DNA of 52,960 bases from Ichthyophonus hoferi (lineage: Eukaryota > Opisthokonta > Ichthyosporea > Ichthyophonida > Ichthyophonidae). Positions 37,449 through 48,931 of the stretch are shown here, one piece after another (position 1 is the first letter of the stretch; every line of letters starts with the position of its first letter). Below the pieces are notes generated by a model. That model had not been told where the DNA came from and ran no database searches. It was given only the letters and a program-made list of their open reading frames with translations. The stretch spans positions 1,470-54,429 of the forward strand of contig NAOQ01000068.1 in NCBI GenBank assembly GCA_002751075.1, given 5' to 3'. The position numbers and the translations under genes are program-made.

Positions 37449-40222
37449 TTAAGATAGTTCACCATATTGTGGGTTGATAGCTGCTAGCTTTGCCTTTAAG
37501 GTATCAGTGACCTTGATCTCTAAGGTCATCTCCTGGAAACACTCGCTGAACGACACCTCCTCAAATAAGAGGCTTTTAAATAGTGCTTGAGAGGCTGTAT
37601 TGGCAGCCCCAATCTTGGCAACGTATTTGGTTACTGATAAATGTGTGACACCTGTAGGAGAAAGAGAGGGAGAGAGAGAGAGAAACAGAAAGGTCAACCA
37701 ATATAAGTCACAGCCCTATCTTCTCGATCACTGTGTATATATAATATCAATACTATACAATAAGCTTCTTACCGTATTCCATCATTAGGAGAATTGCCTC
37801 TCTTCCACACCCTTTCCGCCTGGAGGATGGCTCTGAATAAATTATATGATTGGTTTATTAGTCTTTTAACTAACCAGTAGCAGTCAGATTAATCTTATCT
37901 CTAATAATACGGAAACAATGGCTTTCCCCTTCCCTTTTCCTTTTAACTTTCCTAACTTTGGGATATATTCTTTCATGTGAATGAGTTGAAATGTCAGAGG
38001 TAATGGAATGCTATTGGCCAGGCGATGCTACCCCATTCAATATTCATAAGCCCCCCTTCTCTCATAAAGTATAACTCTCTCATAAAGTATAACTGTATAT
38101 GTAAACCTAATACTAAATGACCAATGGGAAGACATACAACAGTGCAGAGAAATACAGAACCATATATATATACCTGCAATCATAATCTCAATCTCTGCCG
38201 CATGCTCGTCTTCAAAGTCGTTAAAGTAAAGATTGACGTCGCCAATCATTGGTTCTGAGTCATGTAGGTATTTAACCCATTGAGTAACGAATTATTGCAA
38301 GATTATAAACTACATTGTATGAGAAGTATGTCCTTTCTGTGTCACTGTATGTACATATATGCACGCATACACATAAAATAGGTATTTTTACATGAACAAT
38401 CATACACTATCTGGTTTACACTACCCAATCATATACTATCTGGTTAAAACTATCCAGTATTAAACGATCTGGTTAACACTACCCTATCAACACATATACT
38501 ATTATAACAATACAACCAACCATTTTCTCTCTCCTTAACAACATACCTCCTTTACCCCACTCTTAATGGTTAGTTCCCCATTGGATATTAAAAAGCATAC
38601 TCAACCTTTTTAGGCTAAATAGAGAGAGGGGTAAATTATACACGCGCCATATTTTTATGCACATCTAACATCTTACTTACCAATAATGTCGTGTGTGATG
38701 TCATATTTCTCCTTGTCCAGTATAATAAAGGTACATTCTGATAAATAGAGAGAGAGAAAAGATAGAAGTGAATATGGGTAGAGAAAAGAGAGAGAGGTGA
38801 TTATGGCAAAGACAATACAATAGGGTAAGATTGGAAAGTAACGTGATATACAAATATTAGTCACATCTACATGTATTAATACATTAAGATTTATACTATA
38901 GCCCTGGGTGCTATCATATTTGAAAACTAACAATGATTGGGAGGATAAAAAGAGTCATCTAATAGCTAGGTTGTGCTATATACTCTTGAAAGTATTGTGG
39001 CTAAGCCACCAACCGGATCCCTTCATTAAATAGAATAAACCTATGGCAAGACCCAAGGTATATGTATATTGACTGAGAGAGTGTGGGTGTATGCCTGGTG
39101 ATTAATGCTCTGTAAGCTAGGATATGGTGTGGGGAATGGGTAAATAGGCAAATATATAACATAGATAGATACTAGTACTAAAGGAAAAAATAAGAAAATA
39201 GCGTATAGGTTTAAAAGAAATATGTAATAACAAAATATAACAAGAACATGGGGACATGAATGGTAAACCGCATACTATCTTTATCTTCCCTCCAACTTTT
39301 TTGCATCTCATATTCACTCTCGATGGTCAGGGGCTCAGAGGCTGTCATCTCTGCATGTAGTCTTTATCAAATACTATTCATACACACTTCAGTTATATAT
39401 AGAAGACTGAAGGAGACTGTTACAGGCTTTGGTGTGCTTTATTGAGAAAATAAAATGTGATATGAAATAACAAAGAGACAATAATATAAATACTAAACTA
39501 ATTATAGTTCACAAATAACTGCCAGATATATTCCCGCACGAACTACTAACGGTTTTATAAGCGTTGTCTTTTTACTTAACATGATACCATACACATATAA
39601 CCGTATAATATATATAAATAATATATAAGCAACTGCCTATATAATATAGACAAATATCTATACAAGTATACTATACAAAAGTACTTTTTCCTTAGTTCGA
39701 TAGCCTTCATGGATTAACATGAAAAGGCACACAGGGTGGATTCCTGTCCTCACCTTGTAAGAATTCAGACTTCATCCACTCGTGATAGCGGGGCACATGA
39801 TCTTTGACATAAGGAGCAAGAACAACGTTCTTCCCTACCTGTTATACTTCCTATAAGTGGGTTATCGGCGTAACATGCACACCTGACCTGTACAAGAGCT
39901 TCTATATTTCATAGTTAATGAGGTATGTAGAATGGGGGAGAATTTTTTAAGTCTAGACCCCGTGGGGTTAGGATATACACTATAGATTTTATATTATGCA
40001 TGATGTGTCTCTGATATACCCTCCGCAGGACACGCCAGGGAGCACAGGTAAGCGATAGGAAAATAGGATGAAGAAGAAGATACAAGTGCCGGGAAAGAAA
40101 GAGAAACAGAACAGAGGAAGGGAAGACATGGAAATAAGCCTTGAGGAGTGTGTGTAAGAGGTAGAGAGGGTAATAGGTGTCTTAGTAAGCTTTACCATAA
40201 GTGTTTTCTCGTTGGCCTTCAT
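37449..40222 (-). CDS. NAT9: N-acetyltransferase 9 (GNAT fold)
   Basis: Minus-strand exons: 40222-40196, 39838-39754, 39350-39276, 38737-38681, 38254-38174, 37832-37773 and 37651-37449. All are GT-AG, phases close perfectly, giving 195 residues (human 207). The start ATG gives MKANEKTLMVGKNVVLAPY, matching the family N-terminus. Then come HVPRYHEWMKSEFLQ, EMTASEPLTIESEYEMQKSW and the split KCTFIILDKEKYD. MIGDVNLYFND and EIEIMIAE follow. The acetyl-CoA loop RRKGCGREAILLMMEYG (about residues 113-129) carries the R-x-x-G-x-G pattern, then VTKYVAKIG and FQEMTLEI. NAT9 has been linked to microtubule stability in flies, and its substrate is poorly defined. No missing family block was noticed. It converges on LONP1 and diverges from the CASTOR-like gene. 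Confidence 0.95.
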
Positions 40223-40830
40223 AGCTATTATAAACTAGGTTTGGGTTATCAGGTTACGAAGCATACCTATTTATGATCGTCTTTTATCCAAAGTAATCGT
40301 ACCTAAATCGCTACATTCCCCAATTGCCACTGGATAAGCCATATTAATCTTAGATTAATAAGACTTCACTTCATTATCATCTTAAACTTTGAACACGCCG
40401 CACCTAGATTCACATAATTAGATGCAGTGGCTCGAATATCGTGTCAGGACACGTGAAAGGTGTAGGAGTCCCAGATACGTACAAATACATTGCCCAACTC
40501 AGAACGGTTGCCATTATAGAATAATACAGCAATGAAACAAGTTTATATAATGTTTTAAATGGGTGTATAAGTGTATAAGGAATAGCATAGCCTGTTACAA
40601 GAGTTATTATGTAAGATTTAGGTAAGAAGACATCAGTAGCTTAATATATCCACATCTGAGGAAGAATTCAATAATGGATTTCACTTATAACTCTGTTATG
40701 CAATGTTCTCAATCAACCATATTTCCTAGGAGTGACTTCCAATAGAATCTCATTTTAAAAGTTACTCTGTGTATACAGTAATGGTTTTATTGCACTGTTG
40801 CATTTGGCAACGAATTATCAGTCCATACGC

Positions 40831-40850
40831 TGCCTGAAGTGGTTCAGGCA
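40831..40850. repeat. Perfect short hairpin
   Basis: TGCCTGAA-GTGG-TTCAGGCA: an 8-bp perfect stem with a 4-base loop in intergenic DNA about 600 bp upstream of NAT9. No function can be assigned. Confidence 0.7.
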
Positions 40851-42880
40851 CGAACATTTACAACTAGGCTAACATGGAACTCTACTTCTTGAAGAGTCAC
40901 CGAAAAATTATATTCTATTGCAGGTGTGAGTGGTTTTGTTCTCCATCTCCTACTATTATCAGTAATCAGAAGCCTTGCTATGAAGATTATAAAACAATTA
41001 TGCTCTCTGGTAGATGCACGTTATGGGTGATAGCAAGGTTCATACTATCATCTTAACTTAGGCTCGTGTAAACCATACGTTGTGCCAAATAGCATAAACC
41101 ACAGCTCCTCTTGTGGCCAACAGACCCTAATACAGCGGATCGCCCAGTTACTAAAATTATTTTTAGATGCTAGTATTATGTTAGTAGTAATAAAATTTAG
41201 ATCGGACTGCAAATGGTTCACTATGTATTGAGTTGAACAATCAGGTCCTCACCTGTTATTTCAGGCCTACCTGTTATCGGGTCAATTAATGCATAGTATT
41301 GGATCATTATATTTTTCTTCGGATTTAGATATACACATAGTTTCTTGTTCAGTTCAGAATCAACAATAAGATATATGTTTTTCATATTGGCAACACGTGT
41401 AACGTGTACAATGTGAGCGTGATCCTTGTAAAAGTAGCCCAGCATCTACCTTCTTGATTCTTCTTGTGGCTTTTGGGCATATTTTGGCCAGTTTAATCTT
41501 TGTTTTGAAGAATTATTTTTGTTGTTCTAAGTGGGCATCTTCTAGTATATTAGTTTATTTATGTTTGATGTTAATTGAGTTGACCTGTTGGTTAGTAGTT
41601 TCAATGGCATAATGTGGTTAGAACTGCAAATAATGTTAGCATCCCCAGTGTTCTTTTCTAGTCAAAATCAATATCTAGCCAGGTGTCTAATCTTGGATAT
41701 TAATGTTTTCTGTCTATTGTATGTTAGAATTATTTCCTGATTGATTCAAGACCTAGTTCATTATACATATGAGTGCTAAGTATATTGCATTTTCTACTGA
41801 TAAGAATGCGCACAAGAAAATTGTTAAGGTAACACTCTGTCAGAATCTGTTGAGCTTACATATTCGCAATCGCTATCACTATCTATAACCATATTCATTT
41901 CTATAAATCATAAATCTTTATTAATCAGTATCTCAGAGTACTTTTTACCAACTCCTCTTGTGTGCCTAGCACATCACATATATAGGCCGTTGGTGAAATT
42001 CACCATGTGTCTTAATGTCCAGATTAGAAATATATCAATGAGCTGTCACTTGGAAGCAGGACATAGAATCATGATACTAGCGGTACAAGTCGGATTTACG
42101 TAAATGTAATTAGAGCCAATGATTGGTGGTTCTGCACATTCTTTACTTCCGAATAGAATAATAAGAGTGGGTGAAAATATCCTTATCGGAGGCGGGACGT
42201 AATGTTATATTCAGCAAATACCCCAATGCCATTGGAATAAGAAACACGTTTAATAATATCAGGAATTATGTATCTTAATTGACTCACAAGGCCTGCTCCA
42301 TTTGATGAAGTTACTCCTATAGGTTATAAGATGAATGCTCCTTAAAAGCGTCTTGGTACACTAAGCCAATAGGACCTGTTATCTTCTTCTGGAAGTTGCA
42401 TCTCTTTCCTTGGCCATGCAATTGCCTTATGCTACGGATAAATTAATAATAATTAGCATATAAGATTAAATATATTTAAAAATAAAATTGAAATTATATT
42501 ATTAAATCAATAAAATGCGTGACTGCCCAGAATGGGAGGGTTATGGCTTATACATAGGTGAACTGGTTGACTATTGGCCAAGGTGACACACATTAATCAA
42601 TAAACAGTCACTACCATTATTGGTATGTGATTACAACAATTTATCAGGCTGTTAGGTTTCAAGCATATTTTTACACCAAATCTAGTTTTACCGTTGCTTT
42701 CGCGACACCTCATAAGTTATTAGTAAAAAACTAAATAGAATTTCTACCAATTGATGATAATTTTACCGAATTTCTTACTAATTTTTTTTATTGATTCTAA
42801 AAATGACCTTAAATAGTAGAATCCATATTAATCAGGACGAACTGTGCTGTTTTATGATATTAATTTAAGATCTATATTAT

Positions 42881-42950
42881 TAATCGCAAGCTAATCGCAG
42901 GTTAATTAATATGTACAAGTTAATCGCATGTTAATCGCAGGTTAATCGTA
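42881..42950. repeat. 11-bp phased TAATCGCA array
   Basis: TAATCGCA starts at 42881, 42892, 42921 and 42932, with a TAATCGTA variant at 42943 and a degenerate TAATTAAT at 42903. Spacing within each cluster is 11 bp, about one helical turn. It lies about 0.8 kb upstream of the first recognised CASTOR exon. The TAAT core resembles homeodomain sites, so a regulatory role is possible but unproven. Confidence 0.75.
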
Positions 42951-43726
42951 ACATTTCCATTTCACTGATTGCACCACTGACAGCCCATCGATCAGATCTT
43001 AGAGGTATGCTATATGCTATATGCGTACAAAAGTTAGATTTACCAATATGGAAATATTTTTTATTCTCATTTGTAACACCTTACACACTTTACGCTTTGT
43101 GTGTAAACAAGCGTGTTCAGTTAGTAGTGTATTATAGCTTTAGTATTGGGATATTATATTAAATTCATCTGTCCCCAAATAAAGAAAAAATGAGAGGCAC
43201 TAGCTCCCATAAATCAGAGCTGCATATACTTCCATACATTGTTCGTATAGGTAATAACTGCCATGTCCCTCTGCGATACACCTTTTCGCTTATTCTCACT
43301 TCCACTTATACAACCTACACTGTTTATATCACACTACTGGACCTGTATATATAAATATCTATCGGTTGTTTTAATCAGAAAAGTATAATCTTTTCTACTG
43401 GGCTATTTTTTATTTTTTACACCCCGATCTTCAATTATAATAACGTTGGTGTATTCTACTACTATATGAATGTGCCAGGAGAGTACAATAAATAATAAAC
43501 CAATATATTTATCATATCAAACACCTACCAAACGTATACTACCACCTACTTACATACCCACCTATATCATTTACGCTCACATATTTCGCTTTGTATCCCT
43601 CACCCTTCCACACATTATTCTAGATATCCCTTTATGCCCACCACGTACATACACAATATATTCATGCTACATAATACTACACATCATTACAAAACTTGTC
43701 TCTACATTCATTCAAAAAACATACAG

Positions 43727-46120
43727 GTAGTGTTAAAAAGGTCGACCTTCCTAGTATCAGCCACTACTTGGCTCAGCCCTTTGTGCAAAACTATTACCAA
43801 AATGCATTCTTTAGCTACACACGGACCAGTACAGAGGTCTCTTTTGTCTTTGAACAATCTCTCGGTGAGTTTAAAATATACTTATTAGAATTTTTTTTTG
43901 CTGTCTGTATGTACTTTTTAAATCAATAACCGATTATTATTCTTTTTCTTAGTTAAATTCATATATTAAGTGATTCCTATAAAACTTGCAATGACAAGAG
44001 AGTGGATGCCTAGAGGATTAAACAACATGTTCTAAAGAGGGAAGATTATAGCCCTTTTAAGTAGGCTCGATATTGTAGGTTGTGTTTGTTGTCTTGTATT
44101 TTATTCTTGTCTTGATATTATCTAATACACCATAGTTGTTATGTACAATAGGAATACCTGTGGTTTTATGTGTCTTGTTTCATGGAGCACTAAATATGTA
44201 AATAAAGATGTCAATGTAATGATTGGCGAAACATATAGTATGAGAAGGGATGGAAAATATATGAGAGGGTGGTCAGAGTAAGAGGTAGATATCGTAGGAG
44301 GGGAGGTGGTGATTGCTATGATTGATGGTATTAGTGTCCCCATAGGTCCATATATGAATATGTACATTACTTTACATATACGTGTATAGGTATAGGTATA
44401 TTAAAGGTATGCATTGGGGCGTATGTGTATGCCTATATTCATACATGTAGATGTGTAATGCTGCCTAAATATATATACATTATCTATATAAATAGGTATG
44501 GTATATAAACCAGGTACTGGATACCTGTTACTGTTACAGACGATTTACCCTTGTCTATCTCCATATTCCTTTCTTCACAATTTTAATGAACCAGTAGTAT
44601 TCCACCACTTAAAAACTCTTGGCTTACTAACCAATAATAAATAGTGTTCCCAGACAATGCTCCAATCCGGATATGGCCCAATAACTGGAGAGTGTTAAAT
44701 GTGGCTGCTGGACAACTAGGAGGAGGTGAGTGACTGGAACAGGGGTCATTGGTTAGATAATTACTTTTATAATGATTGCATGGTCACTATATTTTAGTAT
44801 GGTTGTAGTGGTATAAGGTATATATATACAGATATCCGGGAAGTCACACACAACTACATACACATATTATTCTTAATTATTATATTATATGCTTTCTCGT
44901 TTATAATTAGTTATGTAAGTATCCAATTGGTACAGTAATAGTAGTATTTTATTCAATGAAAGTGATAGGGAATGCCATGCGTGATAATATGACCACATAC
45001 AGGAAGGTGGTGAGGGATAAACCTCTAGAGGACAATTCTAGTGATGTAATAAAAGGATAGACCAATCGGGTTGGCGCTATTTGAATTATAATATTTCTTT
45101 TATTAAAGACACGAGCATAGGGAATATACAGGAGTGACCATTCACCAATTATCTGCCTTCATCTATAATTCGCTAATTTTTTGGTTCCCAATTAGAGGCC
45201 TGTGAATTGGTTAAAAATCTGACGCAACCATTGGCTAGTGCTAAAATCACTGTATTCTATCTGTCCACTTATCAGACTGACTTTATATTGGTAAGTACGC
45301 ATTTTGACTGGTTTATTTTTTTTATTTTTTTTATTTTTATTTTCCTTATTCAGTATCACCTTTCCTTTTTTCTCCCTCTTTTATCATCAATATAGGAATT
45401 TAAATTCGGAATATTATTTGCAGTTGTGTGTAATTACGGCTTTCTTACAGGCGACTTTGATCTAGGAGCTATCAGTCATTCCAATATATGTTCTACCAAT
45501 AGCTTATGACATCTAAGCCATATATATATTTCAGGACATGTCTGCACCTCTCTGGGTACACACATATACACATACACCAACCAACTAAACTATCACCATA
45601 CCATACCACCCTGCCTTAGTCCAACCTAATTCTCCCTCCCTTCTCTCTCCAGGTACCTGAAGAAAATCTTCAAGATGTCCGCATGATTCTCGCCCACTAT
45701 TTTCACCTGGTAGACACACCTCTTCCTAGCCCTAGTGTATCTGTGGTTCCGTCTCGCACCTCCTCTCCCTCTCCCTCTCCCACCCTCATCACTATATCCT
45801 TACCCGAAGTTGTTGAAATCCAACCAGAAGAGACGAAGCAGGCTGATAAAAGACCATTAAGGCTAATGCCCAATTGTCTTCATGTGACGAGGTGAGAATT
45901 ACCTAATTAGATATATTCCCTGTACATCTTATAATTGATTAGATTAATAATTTTTTTTATTAACTTTCCCTTTGTGTGATTGGAGTAGATGGCATAGATT
46001 AACCCGTATAGTTTAATAGACCTTTATACAGTGGGTATAAAACTAGTTATTGAATATGATTGGATGTTGTATATACATACTATAGTTCTAAATAACCAAA
46101 TCTTTACTACATAAACTTGT

Positions 46121-46151
<31 letters not shown>

Positions 46152-48638
46152 AATGTCTAGATGACCCTACCTACCTATCACTTAGGGTAATATCTAATCA
46201 TATCCTATAGCGAATAATAAAATTACATTGAAGGGAAGTGTGGATTAGAAAGCATTAAGGAAGGACTAGAATAGTAATGCATGGAGAGGGAATGATATAA
46301 ATGGTTATCATATAACGGGAGGTGATCATTGGCGGTGAGGTAGGATGATATGGGAGAGGGCCATTATCTATTAGGTAGGAGATGAAGGTAGGCGATCAAT
46401 CTACTATCTAAACCATAGTCTATTTACAGTGTAAGGACAACTTTAAGTCACGAACAGATTAGTGGGTCAGTTCTTTGGCCCTTGCTTGATCTCATGTTTT
46501 ATACAGACAGGTATGGTTACCATGGTTACCCTCTCTATCTTTCTACAACCTTCATGCGTTTGTGTGCATATATATATATAAATATACATATACATGCATA
46601 GCTCTTGGTAGTCTTTTAGCCTTGTAGTTGTTACTGTATTATACTGTATTCTACAATCATTAGTCAACCAATTCAGAGAGCATTTTCCCTGTCCATCTTA
46701 CCCAGTCTACTGTATCTATATGTTGTAGATTTGTTACTACAACTTATTTTATTTGTGTTCCATTGGCTTGGTGATCAAGCCTTGGCAGGCCTATATAGGT
46801 GTATATACAAATGTATGGCCAATCATGACTTATGTAGTAAATTTATTTGTCCGGTTGCTTCCTTCAAATGTGTTTGATTGGTTACTATTAATAACCGCCA
46901 CTGCCATTCCTCCTACAGCCAGTTCTTCTCTATTACTATAGTAGAGGGAGATGTGTCTGTGGTTCTTGACGAAAACAGGTACAGCCAGTCTCTCTGCAGT
47001 GTTCTTGCTGGCACATTGTGTTGTAGTATCTATCTGTATAATCAACTTATTTCCTTTATACATATATTAATACTTTAGAATGTCAGAATGTATGCCTAGT
47101 TGACCTCTATAACCATCCTTCTGATTGGATTGGTAAACTGCTATAGATAGCCATATTAGAGGATGATTATGATGCGAGAAGTCTTTTAGGATAATGTGCA
47201 TGGGTTAATGGTTGTCATACAAAATAGATAAGAAACCATCTCATGTTTTGTCTGTTTCTCTTCCTATCCTACCTTCTCTGCCCTCTACCTTGTATTATTG
47301 TCACTTTTCCATGAGCCCTATCGTGCTGCCAATCATTATCAACTATTGCATCTATAATACGTCACAGACATATTTCTTCTACTTCTATATTATTTAACCA
47401 AGGTTAAGTTAAGCCAGTGAGATCATTTTACGCTAATATGTAGTGTTAGCAACAAAATTATATAAATTAAAGTTATTTAAAGTTTACAACATACTTTTTC
47501 TTCATAATTTAACTTCTTCTCCTCGCCTTGGATTATCCATGCTCTTGTAATATTTATTACAATCCCTATTTGCCATCTCATTTTCTTATTATTCTACCTT
47601 GTTTTCCTCTGAAGTATCTATGTTTCACCCTACTGATAAGACCATAGCTTCTCTCCCATATTGCCTGTACTAGACTATGATATAGTTATGGATACTCCAT
47701 TAAACTCACTTATACTCACCTTCTCCAGTCTCACCAAGCTACCCAGTCATGCTCTCAACATGACTAATACCAGCTGGAGACTCTTTGACGTTGACACTGC
47801 AGATGGTCTAGGTTATGGTGGGTAATGGTTTATATTTTAGTATAGTCTTGTTACAAGTATATTATGCTGGTGCAGGTATCATTACCAAATTACTATAGAG
47901 TCTTGATTATTCCTACACGTTTAGCCCCAAATTTCTTATTTGTCTTCTCCTTTTATACATGCATACATACTATTCTATATCTGTATATATAGCTATGGTG
48001 ATTGTTTTAATAATACGAGCTGGTTGGCGTCAGAGGAAGTAGGCATTCTAGTACGGTATGCTAGGCCACTCGTTGAGTCTGCGCACTTGTCAATATACTA
48101 TATTAGTACCTTTGAGACCGACCATATCTTGGTAAGTAATGCCTTTTTTTTTTTGTTTTTTGTTTTTTTTTAAAAAAATATTCTTTATTATTAATATTAT
48201 TATTATCTATGTACATGATGATAATAATTCAATTAAACACTAGATTGGCCTTCAGATAATGGTCCTTGTTGTTGTGTTCTATATATATAGTTCATGGGCT
48301 TAATAAACATTAGTTAATGGAATCGGCCCAATAATGTTTTGTCTCTTATTATGAATGTTACCCTTTACTTTCCTTGAATAGCTCCCATTGCATATTACCC
48401 CCAATAGATATCTGGCCCTAAATGTATACAGGCTGTTCAAGTAATGATTGTTTTATAATGAAGCTACTATTTACATGAATAATTCTTAGATCTGTTGTTA
48501 TTTCCTATTACTACTGCTTACCCCATCCGTCTGCCATAGGTCCAAGAACATGACCTGGATATTGCCGTTGATGCTTTCGAGGAAGCAGATATACATATAC
48601 TTAAGCTCTCTCCACAGGATCCACAGGACAAGTCTTGA
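43727..48638 (+). CDS. CASTOR-like cytosolic arginine sensor (mTORC1 pathway, ACT domains); first exon not found
   Basis: Homologue of CASTOR1/2, which bind arginine and release inhibition of GATOR2 so that mTORC1 is active. Exons: 43727-43864, 44654-44725, 45196-45290, 45653-45891, 46919-46978, 47729-47821, 47993-48131 and 48540-48638, all GT-AG with closing phases, about 304 residues (human CASTOR1 329). The family marks are both ACT-edge motifs: YLSTYQTDFIL (exon 3) and YYISTFETDHIL (exon 7), plus FFSITIVEGDVSVVLDE and SEEVGIL. Human CASTOR1 Asp304 aligns with Asp in STFETDH; human Ser111 aligns with Thr in KITVFYLS. The linker in exon 4 is Ser/Pro-rich (SPSPSPT). Only about 10-15 N-terminal residues should be missing; no in-frame ATG precedes the acceptor at 43725-43726. 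One family member is seen, so I do not choose between CASTOR1 and CASTOR2. Confidence 0.9.
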
Positions 48639-48925
48639 AGAAGAATTCATGTAACCACACAGTCAAGCATCTAGAGTGTTTATAATGCGGTACTTGTATT
48701 ATATCTCCATTAACTTAGGTTTAGATTTTATTTTTATTAAGCTTGGTTAATTCTTCTTTAATGCTAGTAGCATTAATCATTGCATTGACTTCATTGTACA
48801 TGTGCTGAGGAAGAAGGAAGGAAATGGTCTCTTGTTTAAGTTTTAAAAACAGAAGTATGCTCAATGTAAAAGCAAAGATACAGTATCCTAGGTCCTATTT
48901 GGGTCTGCCATGCTCCTTGCTGCGT

Positions 48926-48931
48926 AATAAA
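48926..48931 (+). terminator. Candidate CASTOR-like gene poly(A) signal
   Basis: AATAAA about 290 bases past the CASTOR-like stop codon. Confidence 0.45.

Larger units (their letters stand above)
40223..43726. other. Intergenic between divergent NAT9 and the CASTOR-like gene
   Basis: About 3.5 kb, and it should contain both promoters and the missing short first exon of the CASTOR-like gene. A CACGTG E-box lies at 40450-40455, about 230 bp upstream of the NAT9 start. It also holds a hairpin at 40831-40850 and an 11-bp array at 42881-42950 (listed separately). An ATG-initiated minus-strand ORF at 41445-41221 (74 residues, with IDPITGRPEITGEDLIVQL) matches no family I know; it is either chance or one exon of something unrecognised. 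Confidence 0.5.

Noticed and set aside
40874-41056. 60-residue plus-strand ORF
   Set aside because: No family pattern and no convincing splice context; treated as chance.
43263-43354. ATG-led frame MSLCDTPFRLF... as first exon of the CASTOR-like gene
   Set aside because: A donor-like GTATAT follows in a usable phase, but the sequence does not resemble the CASTOR N-terminus and would duplicate the strand already present in the exon at 43727.
43696-43726. Start of the CASTOR-like gene at 43696
   Set aside because: The codon there is TTG and lies upstream of a clear acceptor (ATACAG at 43721-43726), so it is intronic; the true first exon was not found.
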